Shown here: one piece after another, positions 53,645 through 62,692 of the stretch
Position numbering within the stretch: the stretch's first letter is position 1
Layout of the letters: each line of letters starts with the position of its first letter
Origin: JAEINY01 sp942490535
GTDB lineage: Bacteria > Bacteroidota > Bacteroidia > Bacteroidales > Marinilabiliaceae
Length of the DNA: 64,000 bases
Assembly: GCA_942490535.1 (NCBI GenBank)
Contig: CALNXQ010000003.1
Coordinates: 310,001-374,000, forward strand
Direction: 5' to 3'
Notes under the pieces: generated by a model
What the model was told of the DNA's origin: nothing
The model's input: the letters and a program-made list of their open reading frames with translations, nothing else
Database searches by the model: none
Program-made: the position numbers and the translations under genes

Positions 53645-54532
53645 ATGTCAGGCTTTAAAGAAAAATACATCAATCCGTTTACTGATTATGGCTTCAAAAA
53701 GCTATTTGGCGAAGAGGTAAACAAGGCGATTCTTATGGATTTTCTCAATGAATTGCTGCGGGAAGAGCAAGGCGAGATTGTTGATTTAACTTTTCTGAAA
53801 AATGAAAATCTGGGTAGCGGTGAATTAGACCGCAAAGCTATTTTTGATCTTTACTGTGAAAACGAGCGAGGTGAAAAATTCATTGTAGAACTTCAAAAAA
53901 CAAAACAGAACTTCTTCAAAGACCGAACGGTCTATTATTCCACCTTTCCCATCAGAGAGCAAGCCGAACGGGGAACCGAATGGAACTATGAGCTAAAAGC
54001 CGTGTACATGATCGCTATTCTCGACTTTGTTTTTGAAGAAGATAAAGCACAAACGGACAAATTCCGGTATGACATTAAGCTCGCTGACATACAAACCAAC
54101 AAGGTGTTCTATGATAAACTCACATTCATCTATCTTGAAATGCCTAAATTCAATAAATCCATTGATGAATTGGAAACCCATTTTGACAAATGGTTATTTG
54201 TGCTACGCAATTTGAATAAACTGGACAGAATACCCGACAAATTGAGAGAACAAATCTTTGAACAGCTCTTTGAAACAGCTGAGATTGCACGTTTTACTCC
54301 CGACCAGATACGGTCTTATGAGGATAGCCTGAAATACTATCGGGATTTAAAAAACTCGTTGGATACGGCTCGTGAAGAAGGATTGCAAGAAGGAATGGAG
54401 AAAGGAATGGAGAAAGGGCTTGTAAAAGTCGCCATTAACATGCTGAGAAATGGATTAGCATTGGCTGATGTTGAAAAGATGACCGGACTGCCAGCTCTCA
54501 AAATCCAAGAGATCAGAGATGCCTTAAAATAA
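53645..54532 (+). CDS. Rpn/PD-(D/E)XK nuclease-family protein (transposase-like)
   Basis: The 295-residue protein starts at the ATG on 53645 (MSGFKEKYINPFTDYGFKKLFG), the standard beginning of this family. The nuclease core has Asp68 (IFDLYCEN) and Glu82-x-Gln84 (IVELQ), an ExQ version of the PD-(D/E)XK motif. The C-terminal tail has EGMEKG-type repeats followed by an HTH-like segment (MLRNGLALADVEKMTGLPALKIQEI). Rpn proteins of E. coli are RecA-independent recombination-promoting nucleases; the members in Bacteroidota are numerous and variably spread. No inverted terminal repeats flank it. The upstream ATG-less extension into 53591 is unlikely to be used. Confidence 0.88.
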   Translation: MSGFKEKYINPFTDYGFKKLFGEEVNKAILMDFLNELLREEQGEIVDLTFLKNENLGSGELDRKAIFDLYCENERGEKFIVELQKTKQNFFKDRTVYYSTFPIREQAERGTEWNYELKAVYMIAILDFVFEEDKAQTDKFRYDIKLADIQTNKVFYDKLTFIYLEMPKFNKSIDELETHFDKWLFVLRNLNKLDRIPDKLREQIFEQLFETAEIARFTPDQIRSYEDSLKYYRDLKNSLDTAREEGLQEGMEKGMEKGLVKVAINMLRNGLALADVEKMTGLPALKIQEIRDALK

Positions 54533-54645
54533 AATTGGTCATTTCAGACTGTCACCTCCTGAAATTTAGAAAACCGAAGCTTCTTTATTTCGACATCTAT
54601 TACATAGCACGTTAGCTGAACAGTGTACAGCAGCCTCTCATTAAT

Positions 54646-54720
54646 AAAAAACCACGAAGGAACCCGGGCACGAAAAAGATTATTTCTCTGATGGAAACAA
54701 TTTGAGTTCCTCTGTGGTTT
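54646..54720. repeat. Hairpin repeat, copy 1 (also terminator of the phytase operon)
   Basis: AAACCACGAAGGAAC at the left pairs with GTTCCTCTGTGGTTT at the right with two mismatches, enclosing about 42 bases. It agrees with copy 2 at 58972-59045 with about seven differences in 72 bases. It begins 9 bases past the phytase stop and is followed by T on the minus strand, so it may end that transcript. Confidence 0.8.
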
Positions 54721-54729
54721 ATGCTTATC

Positions 54730-55941
54730 TTACTGTCTCCACCACTTAAAATCAGGTGCAATTAGTAATGAATCTTTATAAATAGCTGTTACCTCTGACC
54801 AATCCACTAATTTAAAATTTTGAGACAGATCTTTACCATTGTCAGTATTGAATCCATCCTGTACCACCAATAAACCATTGGGATATTTTGATCCTAAGCC
54901 CATATTGGTAATCGCTAACCCATCGGTTTCCTCTACACCGTCGACACCTCCTGAATCTTTGATAATAAAATTACCCAAATATCGATTCGTCCCATCCTTC
55001 TCGAATACTGCATAAGAAAAGTTACCCTGCACTGAGGCAATCAGATATCCTTTGCCATTTCCGGCATAATAGATATCCAATCCTTCCAAGTCATAGGTAA
55101 TATTTGGATTCAAACTATCACTGCGAGCTACGATCGTTTTATGATTCACTTGATCCTCCTCTGCTCCTATGCGCCAAATAGCCCGACTTTCTTCGGCAAT
55201 GTATAACATCCCCGTCTCATCATCGGCCACCATCCCTTCGGCCTGAGACGGTACTTTCAGGTTACGCACAGGCAACAAATGTACTTTTCCATTTTTCTCA
55301 AATAAGCGCCATTGCTGGACATATCCCTTCTTACCACCCACAAACACATAGTAGGCCTCCTTCTTCCGACTATAATACATACAACAACCATAAGCATCAT
55401 CAATGATGGAAGTATCCAATACGACCGGTTCGTTATGAATGATCTGCAGACTATCAGCCGTCACTTTAAACAAGACAATGGCATTCCGGTTTCGTTCTGA
55501 AGCTGCTGCGATGGTAATTTTCTTTCCGTCCAATGGAAAATCATAACGCAAATCCACATTATTCACACGTCCTATTGGTGAAAAGTCGATCAAATCACCG
55601 TCCAGGTTATACAATCCCAATCCAGCTAGCTTATCCGTTCCTAAAATACGTGACTCTTCCGGCTTGACTTCATTATACCAAATGGCCGGATCATCAGCCG
55701 CATCCACTCCAGCCAACTGATCAACCGGCACTGTTTGCCCTTTGGCATGAACGACTCTATTGATGCGCGACTGCAACATCAATGCATTGGCTTTTTTAAC
55801 GGAATCTTCAATGGCTTCAGTAAGACCATCCAGCCTTTCCTCTTGATTTGTACCGGCCGATTTATCCAATTTTTGACGACAACCTGCCAGCATGCACAAC
55901 ACTCCTACTAAAATTACTAAACTCTTTTTCATTTTGATCAC
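54730..55941 (-). CDS. Lipoprotein beta-propeller phytase
   Basis: This 403-residue enzyme would release phosphate from phytate at the cell surface or in the periplasm. The lipoprotein signal ends at LAGC (Cys21, or Cys18 if Met4 is the start). The propeller begins with VDAADDPAIWYNEVKPEESRILGTDKLAGLGLYNLDG and contains AASERNRNAIVLFKV, DDAYGCCMYYSRKKEAYYVFVG and NITYDLEGLDIYYAG, matching Ca-dependent BPP phytases. DDPAIW and the acidic clusters are the Ca/phosphate-binding elements. The gene follows the TonB receptor by 3 bases and is cotranscribed with it. Confidence 0.9.
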   Translation of the reverse strand: MIKMKKSLVILVGVLCMLAGCRQKLDKSAGTNQEERLDGLTEAIEDSVKKANALMLQSRINRVVHAKGQTVPVDQLAGVDAADDPAIWYNEVKPEESRILGTDKLAGLGLYNLDGDLIDFSPIGRVNNVDLRYDFPLDGKKITIAAASERNRNAIVLFKVTADSLQIIHNEPVVLDTSIIDDAYGCCMYYSRKKEAYYVFVGGKKGYVQQWRLFEKNGKVHLLPVRNLKVPSQAEGMVADDETGMLYIAEESRAIWRIGAEEDQVNHKTIVARSDSLNPNITYDLEGLDIYYAGNGKGYLIASVQGNFSYAVFEKDGTNRYLGNFIIKDSGGVDGVEETDGLAITNMGLGSKYPNGLLVVQDGFNTDNGKDLSQNFKLVDWSEVTAIYKDSLLIAPDFKWWRQ

Positions 55942-55944
55942 CTG

Positions 55945-58689
55945 TTAAAAGTTGAAACGAATACCGCCTTGCATACGCACCCCATAAAATTCGGACTGCA
56001 TGGTATATTTGGACTCCCCTTGATAATAACGCAATGGCTGATTGAGCAGATTATTCACCTCCGCAAAGAATTTCAGGTTATCCGTTATATCATACGATCC
56101 GCTCAGGTCGAGATGCGTGGCCTGATCATAGTACCGATCTTCATAAGCCTCCTCACCATATTCATCCAGAAAATCACCTGCATAATTCAGTGACGCCCGA
56201 AGGGTCAGCTTTTTGCTCTCATAGAAAAGAGATGCATTTAAGGTATGATCGGGTGTACCCGTAAATTTCAGATCTTCATCTTCACGACCTTCCAGCTTCA
56301 CATTCGACACTTTGCTGTAGTTATAACTGTAATTGGCATAAACACCAAAATTCTTCAGTAAACCCGGTAAAAAATTGAACTGACGCTGAAACGCTGCCTC
56401 AAACCCAAATAGATCAGCATCTCCCACATTCACTGGCTGATAGATTCGCCACTCACTGGCTTCAATGGTTTCGGTCGTCTTCTGTTTGGCAATGTAATCA
56501 CTAATGTCTTTATAATACAATCCGGCAGATACCAAACCAATAGACGTAAAATAGTGCTCTACCATCACATCAAAGTTCATGGATTTAGTGGCATCCAACT
56601 CCGGATTACCCACTTCCAACTCTTCGTCTTCGCGATTAATAATCCGATACGGCACTAAGTCAAAATATTTTGGCCGTGCCATGGTGTTGGTCCAGGCCGC
56701 TTTTACTTTGGTCTTTTTCGACCAATCATATTTCACCAGTATACTTGGTAAAATATTGACGTAATCATTGGTTTGTTTCTCGGTTGGCACATATTCATTG
56801 TCGCCATCGGGATCAAACACAAAACCGGAATATTCCAGATCCGTATATTCATATCGTAATCCACCTACCAGTGTCACTTTGCTACCTACCGACTGATCCC
56901 AACGGACATATGCGGCATAGATATTTTCCTCGGCATTAAAGTTACCGGCCATCTCTTCAAAGTTTTCGGTTCCTTCAAAATCAGCACTTGCCAAATCAAG
57001 TTCACCCAGGTATTCACGCTTCACAAAATGACCGGCGTCATAATCTCCTGCCTGAAAATCCGACTTGGTTTTATCCACCATATTGGCTTGTCGAGTAGCC
57101 TCGGATATGAATGCATCTTCATCCACAGGTTCGTATTCATAGAACTTATTGACTCTCTTTTTTTCTTTACTTTTATACTTAAACCCAAATTTCAGTATGG
57201 CATCCTTTGCCGCAATTGATAACGGTAATTCAAAATCGGTTGTAAAGCTGCGATCCACATCATCCGTCAACTGAAATTGTTCCGATAATTCTTTGAAACC
57301 CCAGTTACTGTTCAAATCGCGATAATCGGCATCATTGACTATCAGCTGCGGCTTTTCTGTATCGGACAAATCCGGTGTAATACTCACACCTTTGGCACGC
57401 ATAGAAACATAACGCTCATTGGGTCGTTCTTCAGAAGCCTTTGAATATGACGCACTCCAATCAGCCAGTAATACTCCAAAATGATGCTCTCCACCAATGG
57501 AGAAATTCATGGTTTCCTGATCTTCGAGCCTGGCGTACTTATTGTCTTTTACACCACCTTTGGTTTGGCGACTAATTTCAGACGACCATTCCCCGGTTTC
57601 CTCATCCTGTTCGATGCCTTTATAGCGTAAGCGGTAGCGATTCTCCCAATCCTTTCGCCGGTTGTAAATTCCCTTGAGATCAAAAGTATGATTTTCATTT
57701 ATTTTATAATCAAAGGCCGCGGAATAACTCTGTCGTTCGCGCTGCAAATCATACGTCCGCACCTGGAAATCTTTTGCACTACCATCGTCATCCCATTCTG
57801 CTTCAATATTATCAGATCCCAGGCGATGATTGTGGTACGAACCAGAAACGACCATCCCCAATTTATCATTAAAAAAACGATCGGCATAGACCAAGGATCC
57901 AATAGCCATCGGCTTTTCTGACAAAAAGTTATAACCACTTCCGAACGTTCCTGAAATACGTCGGGCATGAGGTTTGGAGCGAGTCACCAGGTTCACTGAA
58001 CCACCAATGGCATCACCTTCCATATCAGCTGTCACCACTTTGTTAACTTCTATGGATTGTACCATATCAGCGGGTATCAGATCCAATTGCACCGATCGGG
58101 TTTCGGCTTCGGCAGAGGGAATTCGCTCCCCGTTAATGGTCACCGAATTCAAATCAGGACTGGTCCCCCGAATGTTCCCAAAACGTGCTTCACCCTGATC
58201 GTATTGCACATTAATGCCCGGGATACGCTTCAATGCATCTCCGATATTAGCATCCGGAAAACGCTCTACCTGATCAGCTGCAATTACATTGGTGATGTTA
58301 ATGCTGTTTTTTTGCTGATTCAGAGCCTTGGTTTGTCCTTGTAACTGTCCATTTATCTTGATCTCCTGCAATTCAATGCCTTCTTTCAGAACAACATCAA
58401 CTTGCAAGCCTTCCCCCGCTTTAATTTCAATTTCACGAACGGCCCTTTCGAAGCCGATGTAGTTAACCTCTATAGAATAAGGACCTGCTGATACATTTTT
58501 AAGCCGGTAAAATCCATTGACATCTGATATAGTTCCGGATTCCACATGGTTTTTAAGATAAATGGCCGCTCCCGGCAAGGGATAATTGTTTGAATCAACG
58601 ATTCGGCCATGTACATACCCTTGTTGAGCATTTCCATTAAAGCTTACCAATACTAAGAATAATACCAGTAAAGTTAGATTAAATTTCAT
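55945..58689 (-). CDS. TonB-dependent receptor paired with the phytase
   Basis: The 914-residue outer-membrane active transporter has a signal peptide at 1-21 (LLVLFLVLVSFNGNAQQ). A carboxypeptidase-regulatory-like repeat at about 24-108 (GYVHGRIVDSNNYPLPGAAIYLKN) is followed by the plug (about 135-245; ERFPDANIGDALKRIPGINVQ, VTINGERIPSAEAETR) and a 22-strand barrel ending GGIRFNF. No STN domain is present, so no ECF sigma signalling. The SNMDVM... barrel region and PNEGY-type loops resemble receptors linked to phytases in other bacteria. It is the first gene of the two-gene unit with an upstream Pho-like repeat. Likely substrate is phytate or inositol phosphates, by association. Confidence 0.92.
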   Translation of the reverse strand: MKFNLTLLVLFLVLVSFNGNAQQGYVHGRIVDSNNYPLPGAAIYLKNHVESGTISDVNGFYRLKNVSAGPYSIEVNYIGFERAVREIEIKAGEGLQVDVVLKEGIELQEIKINGQLQGQTKALNQQKNSINITNVIAADQVERFPDANIGDALKRIPGINVQYDQGEARFGNIRGTSPDLNSVTINGERIPSAEAETRSVQLDLIPADMVQSIEVNKVVTADMEGDAIGGSVNLVTRSKPHARRISGTFGSGYNFLSEKPMAIGSLVYADRFFNDKLGMVVSGSYHNHRLGSDNIEAEWDDDGSAKDFQVRTYDLQRERQSYSAAFDYKINENHTFDLKGIYNRRKDWENRYRLRYKGIEQDEETGEWSSEISRQTKGGVKDNKYARLEDQETMNFSIGGEHHFGVLLADWSASYSKASEERPNERYVSMRAKGVSITPDLSDTEKPQLIVNDADYRDLNSNWGFKELSEQFQLTDDVDRSFTTDFELPLSIAAKDAILKFGFKYKSKEKKRVNKFYEYEPVDEDAFISEATRQANMVDKTKSDFQAGDYDAGHFVKREYLGELDLASADFEGTENFEEMAGNFNAEENIYAAYVRWDQSVGSKVTLVGGLRYEYTDLEYSGFVFDPDGDNEYVPTEKQTNDYVNILPSILVKYDWSKKTKVKAAWTNTMARPKYFDLVPYRIINREDEELEVGNPELDATKSMNFDVMVEHYFTSIGLVSAGLYYKDISDYIAKQKTTETIEASEWRIYQPVNVGDADLFGFEAAFQRQFNFLPGLLKNFGVYANYSYNYSKVSNVKLEGREDEDLKFTGTPDHTLNASLFYESKKLTLRASLNYAGDFLDEYGEEAYEDRYYDQATHLDLSGSYDITDNLKFFAEVNNLLNQPLRYYQGESKYTMQSEFYGVRMQGGIRFNF

Positions 58690-58718
58690 TGTGTGTCGGT
58701 TTTTAAATTAATTCGGCA

Positions 58719-58726
58719 CGAAAGTA
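58719..58726 (-). promoter_or_regulatory. Candidate -7 element TACTTTCG for the receptor-phytase operon
   Basis: This is TAnnTTTG with one change on the minus strand, 30 bases before the receptor ATG. Confidence 0.35.
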
Positions 58727-58748
58727 GGGGTCTGAAAGCGACCGTACC

Positions 58749-58776
58749 TTAAGTCAATTTTAAGTTTGGATTAACC
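58749..58776. promoter_or_regulatory. Three 11-bp-spaced direct repeats (Pho-box-like)
   Basis: On the plus strand TTAAGT-N5-TTAAGT-N5-TTAACC occurs, with exact 11-base periodicity. It lies 22-50 bases upstream of the candidate -7 box of the receptor-phytase operon. This is the geometry of PhoB/PhoP binding sites, which are direct repeats one helical turn apart. Activation in phosphate starvation would suit a phytase. This is inference from layout; no Bacteroidota Pho matrix was tested. Confidence 0.5.
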
Positions 58777-58971
58777 ATAACATTTTCCCGATATCGCTTT
58801 ACATTGGCTTAAAACCATAATGAAGGACACTCACGAATGGTACACATGACCTGCGTCGTATTCAATTAAAATTTAAGAGGATTTCGATTGGATGCAATCA
58901 TACATCTCTAACCCAAGAGGAATAAAAGATCAATATTATAATGCGAGAGAAAAGGTGAGAAAACACATTGT

Positions 58972-59045
58972 AAAAAACCACGAAGGAACCCGGGCACGAA
59001 AAAGATCATTTCTCTGATGGAAATAATTGGGGTTCCTCCGTGATA
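58972..59045. repeat. Hairpin repeat, copy 2
   Basis: AACCACGAAGGAACCC at the left pairs with GGGTTCCTCCGTGAT on the right, enclosing the same core as copy 1 (GGGCACGAAAAAGAT, TTTCTCTGATGGAAA). It is in the same orientation as copy 1; the two bracket the receptor-phytase operon. Confidence 0.8.
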
Positions 59046-59180
59046 TTTCCGCTTGTTAATGGCCATAATTTTGTAACCATTGCTTCTACAAAAGAAAACA
59101 AATTATTCCCGGGGCAAGTGAAGCCTATATTAAGTAAAGATTAAGAATCAATGTGATATACCCATTCCATGCCTTTCTTT

Positions 59181-59732
59181 CTATCGCGTCCCAAATAAAA
59201 AATGGGTGACCCAGTAATCGGTTTCAAGGTCTGTAATGACACACCCCTTGGAGGAAGAGACGTGGATAAACTGATCGGAACTGATCATAATGCCGGAATG
59301 GGTGATTAATTGACGGCCATCACCTGTGAAAAAGACCAGGTCGCCTCGTCGCAGCCTTCCCCGTGTAGGTACGATCTGTCCATACCGGGCTATGTCGGAA
59401 GAGCGGTGCGGTAGGTTCACCCCAATGTCTTTGGCAGCCCGGTAGAGCAGTCCGGAACAATCCATGCCTTTCCGGGTGATGCCCCCACTTCGATAGGGCG
59501 TCCCCTGGTAGTGAAGCGCCGCCTCCACCAATTGATTTTTATCAAAGTCAGCCGGCCAGGGAGCCTCTACACCGTTGCGCCCAAAATCTTCCAACCGGCT
59601 TTTCAAATGGGCATCCCAGGTTTTATCCAATAACAATTGATACCCGGAAGGCTGGCAGGCCAGCACAAGCAGCTGAATGCACAGGATCCATGCCCATCGC
59701 TTTCGCACCTTACCGGTGTTTAATGGATTCAT
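59181..59732 (-). CDS. NlpC/P60 cell-wall peptidase, lipoprotein
   Basis: The 183-residue hydrolase cleaves peptide stems of peptidoglycan. It starts at the ATG on 59732; an upstream Met at 59777 gives a poor signal. The signal peptide ends with LVLAC, Cys26 being the likely lipidated residue. The NlpC/P60 domain has catalytic Cys92 (GMDCSGLLY), His145 (LITHSGIMI) and a third polar residue His157 (FIHVSS). No SH3 or LysM module is present. The 5' end overlaps the HTH gene by 23 bases, so the two are translationally coupled. Confidence 0.88.
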   Translation of the reverse strand: MNPLNTGKVRKRWAWILCIQLLVLACQPSGYQLLLDKTWDAHLKSRLEDFGRNGVEAPWPADFDKNQLVEAALHYQGTPYRSGGITRKGMDCSGLLYRAAKDIGVNLPHRSSDIARYGQIVPTRGRLRRGDLVFFTGDGRQLITHSGIMISSDQFIHVSSSKGCVITDLETDYWVTHFLFGTR

Positions 59733-60063
59733 TGATAAAATTTTCCACTTCGGCCAACTTATCCACAGGAACATCATTTAATACTTTAATAATGTCCAAC
59801 GCCTTGTTGGTTTGGCGAATGGTATTGAGCGGCAGACTCACATCCTCCTGATACGGGTCATCAGGCTCCCATTCCATAAAGTCATTGGGCGTGCACTTAA
59901 AGAGCAGGCACAAGCGTTCAATGGTACTCAAGTTAATCCGTTTGACATTGTTCTGGTTAATCCGGGTGGCCAGGCGATCCGGGAAGCCATTTTTCACCAG
60001 GTAAGTATGTGGCCGAAGAATGCCCCTTGCCTTTAAGATCCGTTCGAAATTATAGCGCAGCAT
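59710..60063 (-). CDS. Small Cro/C1-type helix-turn-helix regulator
   Basis: The 117-residue protein starts at the ATG on 60063 (MLRYNFERILKARGI). Its HTH is at about 5-72, with FPDRLATRINQNNVKRINLSTIERLCLLFKCTPNDFMEW typical of the Cro/C1 (HTH_26) group. The second half is a helical segment (PVDKLAEVENFINESI) that may dimerise. The frame extends 27 codons upstream but with weak protein character. It overlaps the NlpC/P60 lipoprotein gene by 23 bases, suggesting control of a wall hydrolase or shared dose. Confidence 0.8.
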   Translation of the reverse strand: MLRYNFERILKARGILRPHTYLVKNGFPDRLATRINQNNVKRINLSTIERLCLLFKCTPNDFMEWEPDDPYQEDVSLPLNTIRQTNKALDIIKVLNDVPVDKLAEVENFINESIKHR

Positions 60064-60344
60064 AGACTTAAATGATTGGTTTGATAGCTCCAAATTACAA
60101 TGTCTTGACCGAAAATTCAAGAAATACCTGATACTTTCCTGCATTTTTCTGACATTTTCGCACAGAACTCCGTCTTTTTTCTATAAAAAACTGCTGTTCT
60201 CGTATTCCTACCTGAGGTTTTCCCATAATTTCCTGTCGTTATTGCATTTATATCTGACATTTTTAGGTTATTTTCTGATACTTTGCAATTCCTCAGGCTG
60301 GTGTCTGAGGTTAAAAGCAGACTTCTCCAACAACGGGAAAGCCA
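60064..60344. other. Intergenic region, 281 bp, with a short hairpin
   Basis: CCTCAG-N8-CTGAGG (60291-60310) lies 35 bases beyond the ABC permease stop. There is no T-run, so terminator function is uncertain. TTTCTGAC/TGACATTTT-like short repeats occur around 60140-60290 but no clear element. Confidence 0.45.
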
Positions 60345-61454
60345 TTAGTTTGTTTTCCGATAGCTGATGACGGCCAGAGGGACGGTGATACACGCATAAA
60401 TTGTCATGGCGATAAACTCCGGTGCCAAATCGGCAAATCCGGCCCCTTTCAGCAGCACCATGCGCATCACATTCATGAAATAGTACAGGGGATTGAGACG
60501 ATTTAGCTGCTGTGCCCACGGCGGCATGTTCTCCACGGCGGTAAACACCCCACTCATCAATACAAAAATCAATACAAAGAAATAGCTCATGAGCATGACT
60601 TGCTGCTGGGTGGCAGAACGGGTGGACAACAACAATCCCAATCCCAGAATAGCAATGAGGTAGATGGCGGCAAAGCCAAATAACACCAACACATTACCCA
60701 CAAAGGGAACGCCATACAACAGTCGCCCCACCAGCAATCCCATGGCCAGTTCCATCAAGCCTATGATCCAGAAGGGTACCAGCTTGCCGATGATGAACTG
60801 GTACTTTCGAACGGGTGTTACATTGATTTGCTCCGCCGTGCCGATCTCCTTTTCACGCACCAGGTTCATGGCCGATAAAAAGAGACCGATAATGGTCACC
60901 AGAATAACCAGGATGCCGGGCAGCATGTAATATTTGTAGTTCAACTCCGGGTTATACCAAAAAGAGGAAGCCACTTTTACTTGCTTGATTTCGGACCATT
61001 CGAGCCGCTCCATTTGCAGGTGCCGGGACAGGTCATTGACCACATTGCCCAGATAGGCATAGGCCAGCTGCGCCTGGGTGGCATCAATGGCATCGGCAAT
61101 GACCTGTATTTGGGTGGTCTGTTCACGTTCCAAACGCCGCTCGCAATCGGGGGGAATGATCAACAACACATCCGTTTGATTTTTATGCAGATGTTCCTTC
61201 GCCGCTTCTTTGGACAACAGCATGTCCTGCACTTCGAAAAAAGGCGACGCCTCCAGTTTTTGAATCAACTGTTGCGACAAAGCAGACAAATCATGATCGA
61301 CCACCGTCACCCGGATGTTTTTCATGTCCATGGTGGCCGCATTCACCAATACAATCAACTGCACCACCGGCAACACAAAAATGAGTGGCAGCATGGTTTT
61401 ATTGCGAAATATCTGGAGGAATTCTTTTTGTAAGAGGTAGAATAAGATACGCAT
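60345..61454 (-). CDS. ABC-2 type transporter permease (YbhR-like)
   Basis: The 369-residue exporter permease has TM1 at about 21-41, a ~150-residue extracytoplasmic loop, and five further helices from about 175 to 365. Family marks are FLQIFRNKTMLPLIFVLPVVQ at the N terminus, NLVREKEIGTAEQINVTPVRKYQFIIGKL in the middle and FVLMSGVFTAVENMPPWAQ at the end. It follows a second permease by 97 bases and belongs to a two-permease, two-ATPase export system like E. coli YbhFSR. Substrate is unknown; drugs or lipids are usual. Confidence 0.9.
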   Translation of the reverse strand: MRILFYLLQKEFLQIFRNKTMLPLIFVLPVVQLIVLVNAATMDMKNIRVTVVDHDLSALSQQLIQKLEASPFFEVQDMLLSKEAAKEHLHKNQTDVLLIIPPDCERRLEREQTTQIQVIADAIDATQAQLAYAYLGNVVNDLSRHLQMERLEWSEIKQVKVASSFWYNPELNYKYYMLPGILVILVTIIGLFLSAMNLVREKEIGTAEQINVTPVRKYQFIIGKLVPFWIIGLMELAMGLLVGRLLYGVPFVGNVLVLFGFAAIYLIAILGLGLLLSTRSATQQQVMLMSYFFVLIFVLMSGVFTAVENMPPWAQQLNRLNPLYYFMNVMRMVLLKGAGFADLAPEFIAMTIYACITVPLAVISYRKTN

Positions 61455-61551
61455 GGTTTTGTTCGTTACAAGGATTCAAGTTACAAGATTCAGGTGATAG
61501 GCTTTGTGTGTCGGACCAGGTGCACTTTTTACTTTTTACCAAGCACTCTCA

Positions 61552-62661
61552 TCACTCCAATCGGATTTTAAATTTCTTCACGCTGAGGGTCACAAACACG
61601 GTAATAAACACCACAAGTATGAGTGTTTCTTTCCAGATGTAGGCCAGCCCAACGCCTTTGAGCATGACGCTTTTGATGATGATGATAAACCAACGGGGTG
61701 GCATGATGTTACTGAGCAGTTGCAGGGGCAGCGGCATGTTTTCAATGGGAAAGATAAAGCCGGATAAGAGAATCGTAGGCAACATCAACCCAAACATGCT
61801 CATGAACATGGCCACCATCTGATTTTTGGCGACGGTGGAAATAAAGATCCCCAATGACAAGGCCAACACAATGAAAAGCAGAGACTCCAACAACAGCAAA
61901 GCCAAACTTCCTTTGATGGGCACCTGAAACACAAAGTAGCCCATAATGAGGATGGAGATGGCATTGATGAGTGCCAGCAAAACGTAGGGGGCGACTTTCC
62001 CCAGTATGATTTGATAGGGCTTTAGCGGCGAAATGAGCAATACCTCCATGGACCCGAATTCCTTTTCGCGGGTGATGGAAATAGAAGTCATCATGGCCGA
62101 CACAAGCATGAGGATCATAGCCATTATACCGGGTACCGACATAAACACCCCATCCAGATTCTCGTTGTAATACATGCGCACTTCGGGAATGATGCGTTTG
62201 ATACGGCCTGTTTCCAAGGCATTCTGCTCGCTTTGAAAGGTGGCCAGTATCCCTTCGGCATAACCGGTTAATAAGCGGGCGGTATTGGCATCGGAAGCGT
62301 CGGCCACGAGCTGCACATTTGCCAGGCCATCCTTATAAAAGCGACGGGCCAATCCCGGTTCAAAAATAACAGCCATCTTCACCCGTCCGGCTTTAAAAGC
62401 GTTTTCCAATTGGGATTCATTCTGCAAGTAATGCTCCACCTTGAAATAACCCGATGCCATCATTTTATGAATCAATTGCCGGGTCACTTCATCCTTTGAT
62501 TTATCCAACACGGCAATGGAGGCATTCTGTATTTCGGAGGTGATGACGAATCCAAAAATCAGAATCTGCACCACCGGCATGGCAAAGAGGATCATCATCG
62601 TGCGATAATCGCGGAAGATATGTAGAAACTCTTTCTTAACGAAGGCCCAAAAACGATTCAT
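61552..62661 (-). CDS. ABC-2 type transporter permease (YbhS-like)
   Basis: This 369-residue permease starts at ATG 62661 (MNRFWAFVKKEFLHIFRDYRTMMILFAMPVVQILIFGF); seven codons further upstream are open but lack support. It has the same six-helix plan as its neighbour: TM1, a long outer loop (about 45-175), ITREKEFGSMEVLLISPLKPYQIILGKVAPY, and VLSGFIFPIENMPLPLQ. It is paralogous to the 60345 gene, so the two should form a heterodimer. It lies downstream of an ATPase gene with 196 bp between, filled by palindromes. Confidence 0.9.
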   Translation of the reverse strand: MNRFWAFVKKEFLHIFRDYRTMMILFAMPVVQILIFGFVITSEIQNASIAVLDKSKDEVTRQLIHKMMASGYFKVEHYLQNESQLENAFKAGRVKMAVIFEPGLARRFYKDGLANVQLVADASDANTARLLTGYAEGILATFQSEQNALETGRIKRIIPEVRMYYNENLDGVFMSVPGIMAMILMLVSAMMTSISITREKEFGSMEVLLISPLKPYQIILGKVAPYVLLALINAISILIMGYFVFQVPIKGSLALLLLESLLFIVLALSLGIFISTVAKNQMVAMFMSMFGLMLPTILLSGFIFPIENMPLPLQLLSNIMPPRWFIIIIKSVMLKGVGLAYIWKETLILVVFITVFVTLSVKKFKIRLE

Positions 62662-62692
62662 TTTATAATTATTAGTTTTCAATTATTGATAA

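Larger units (their letters stand above)
58690..59180. other. Intergenic region upstream of the receptor gene, 491 bp
   Basis: From left it holds the receptor promoter and Pho-like repeats (to 58776), about 195 bp without recognisable features, hairpin repeat copy 2 (58972-59045) and an AT-rich stretch to the NlpC stop at 59181. No ORF is convincing. Confidence 0.6.

Noticed and set aside
61504..61767. Plus-strand frames opposite the ABC permease genes
   Set aside because: They are shadows of the minus-strand permease genes, which have clear family motifs.
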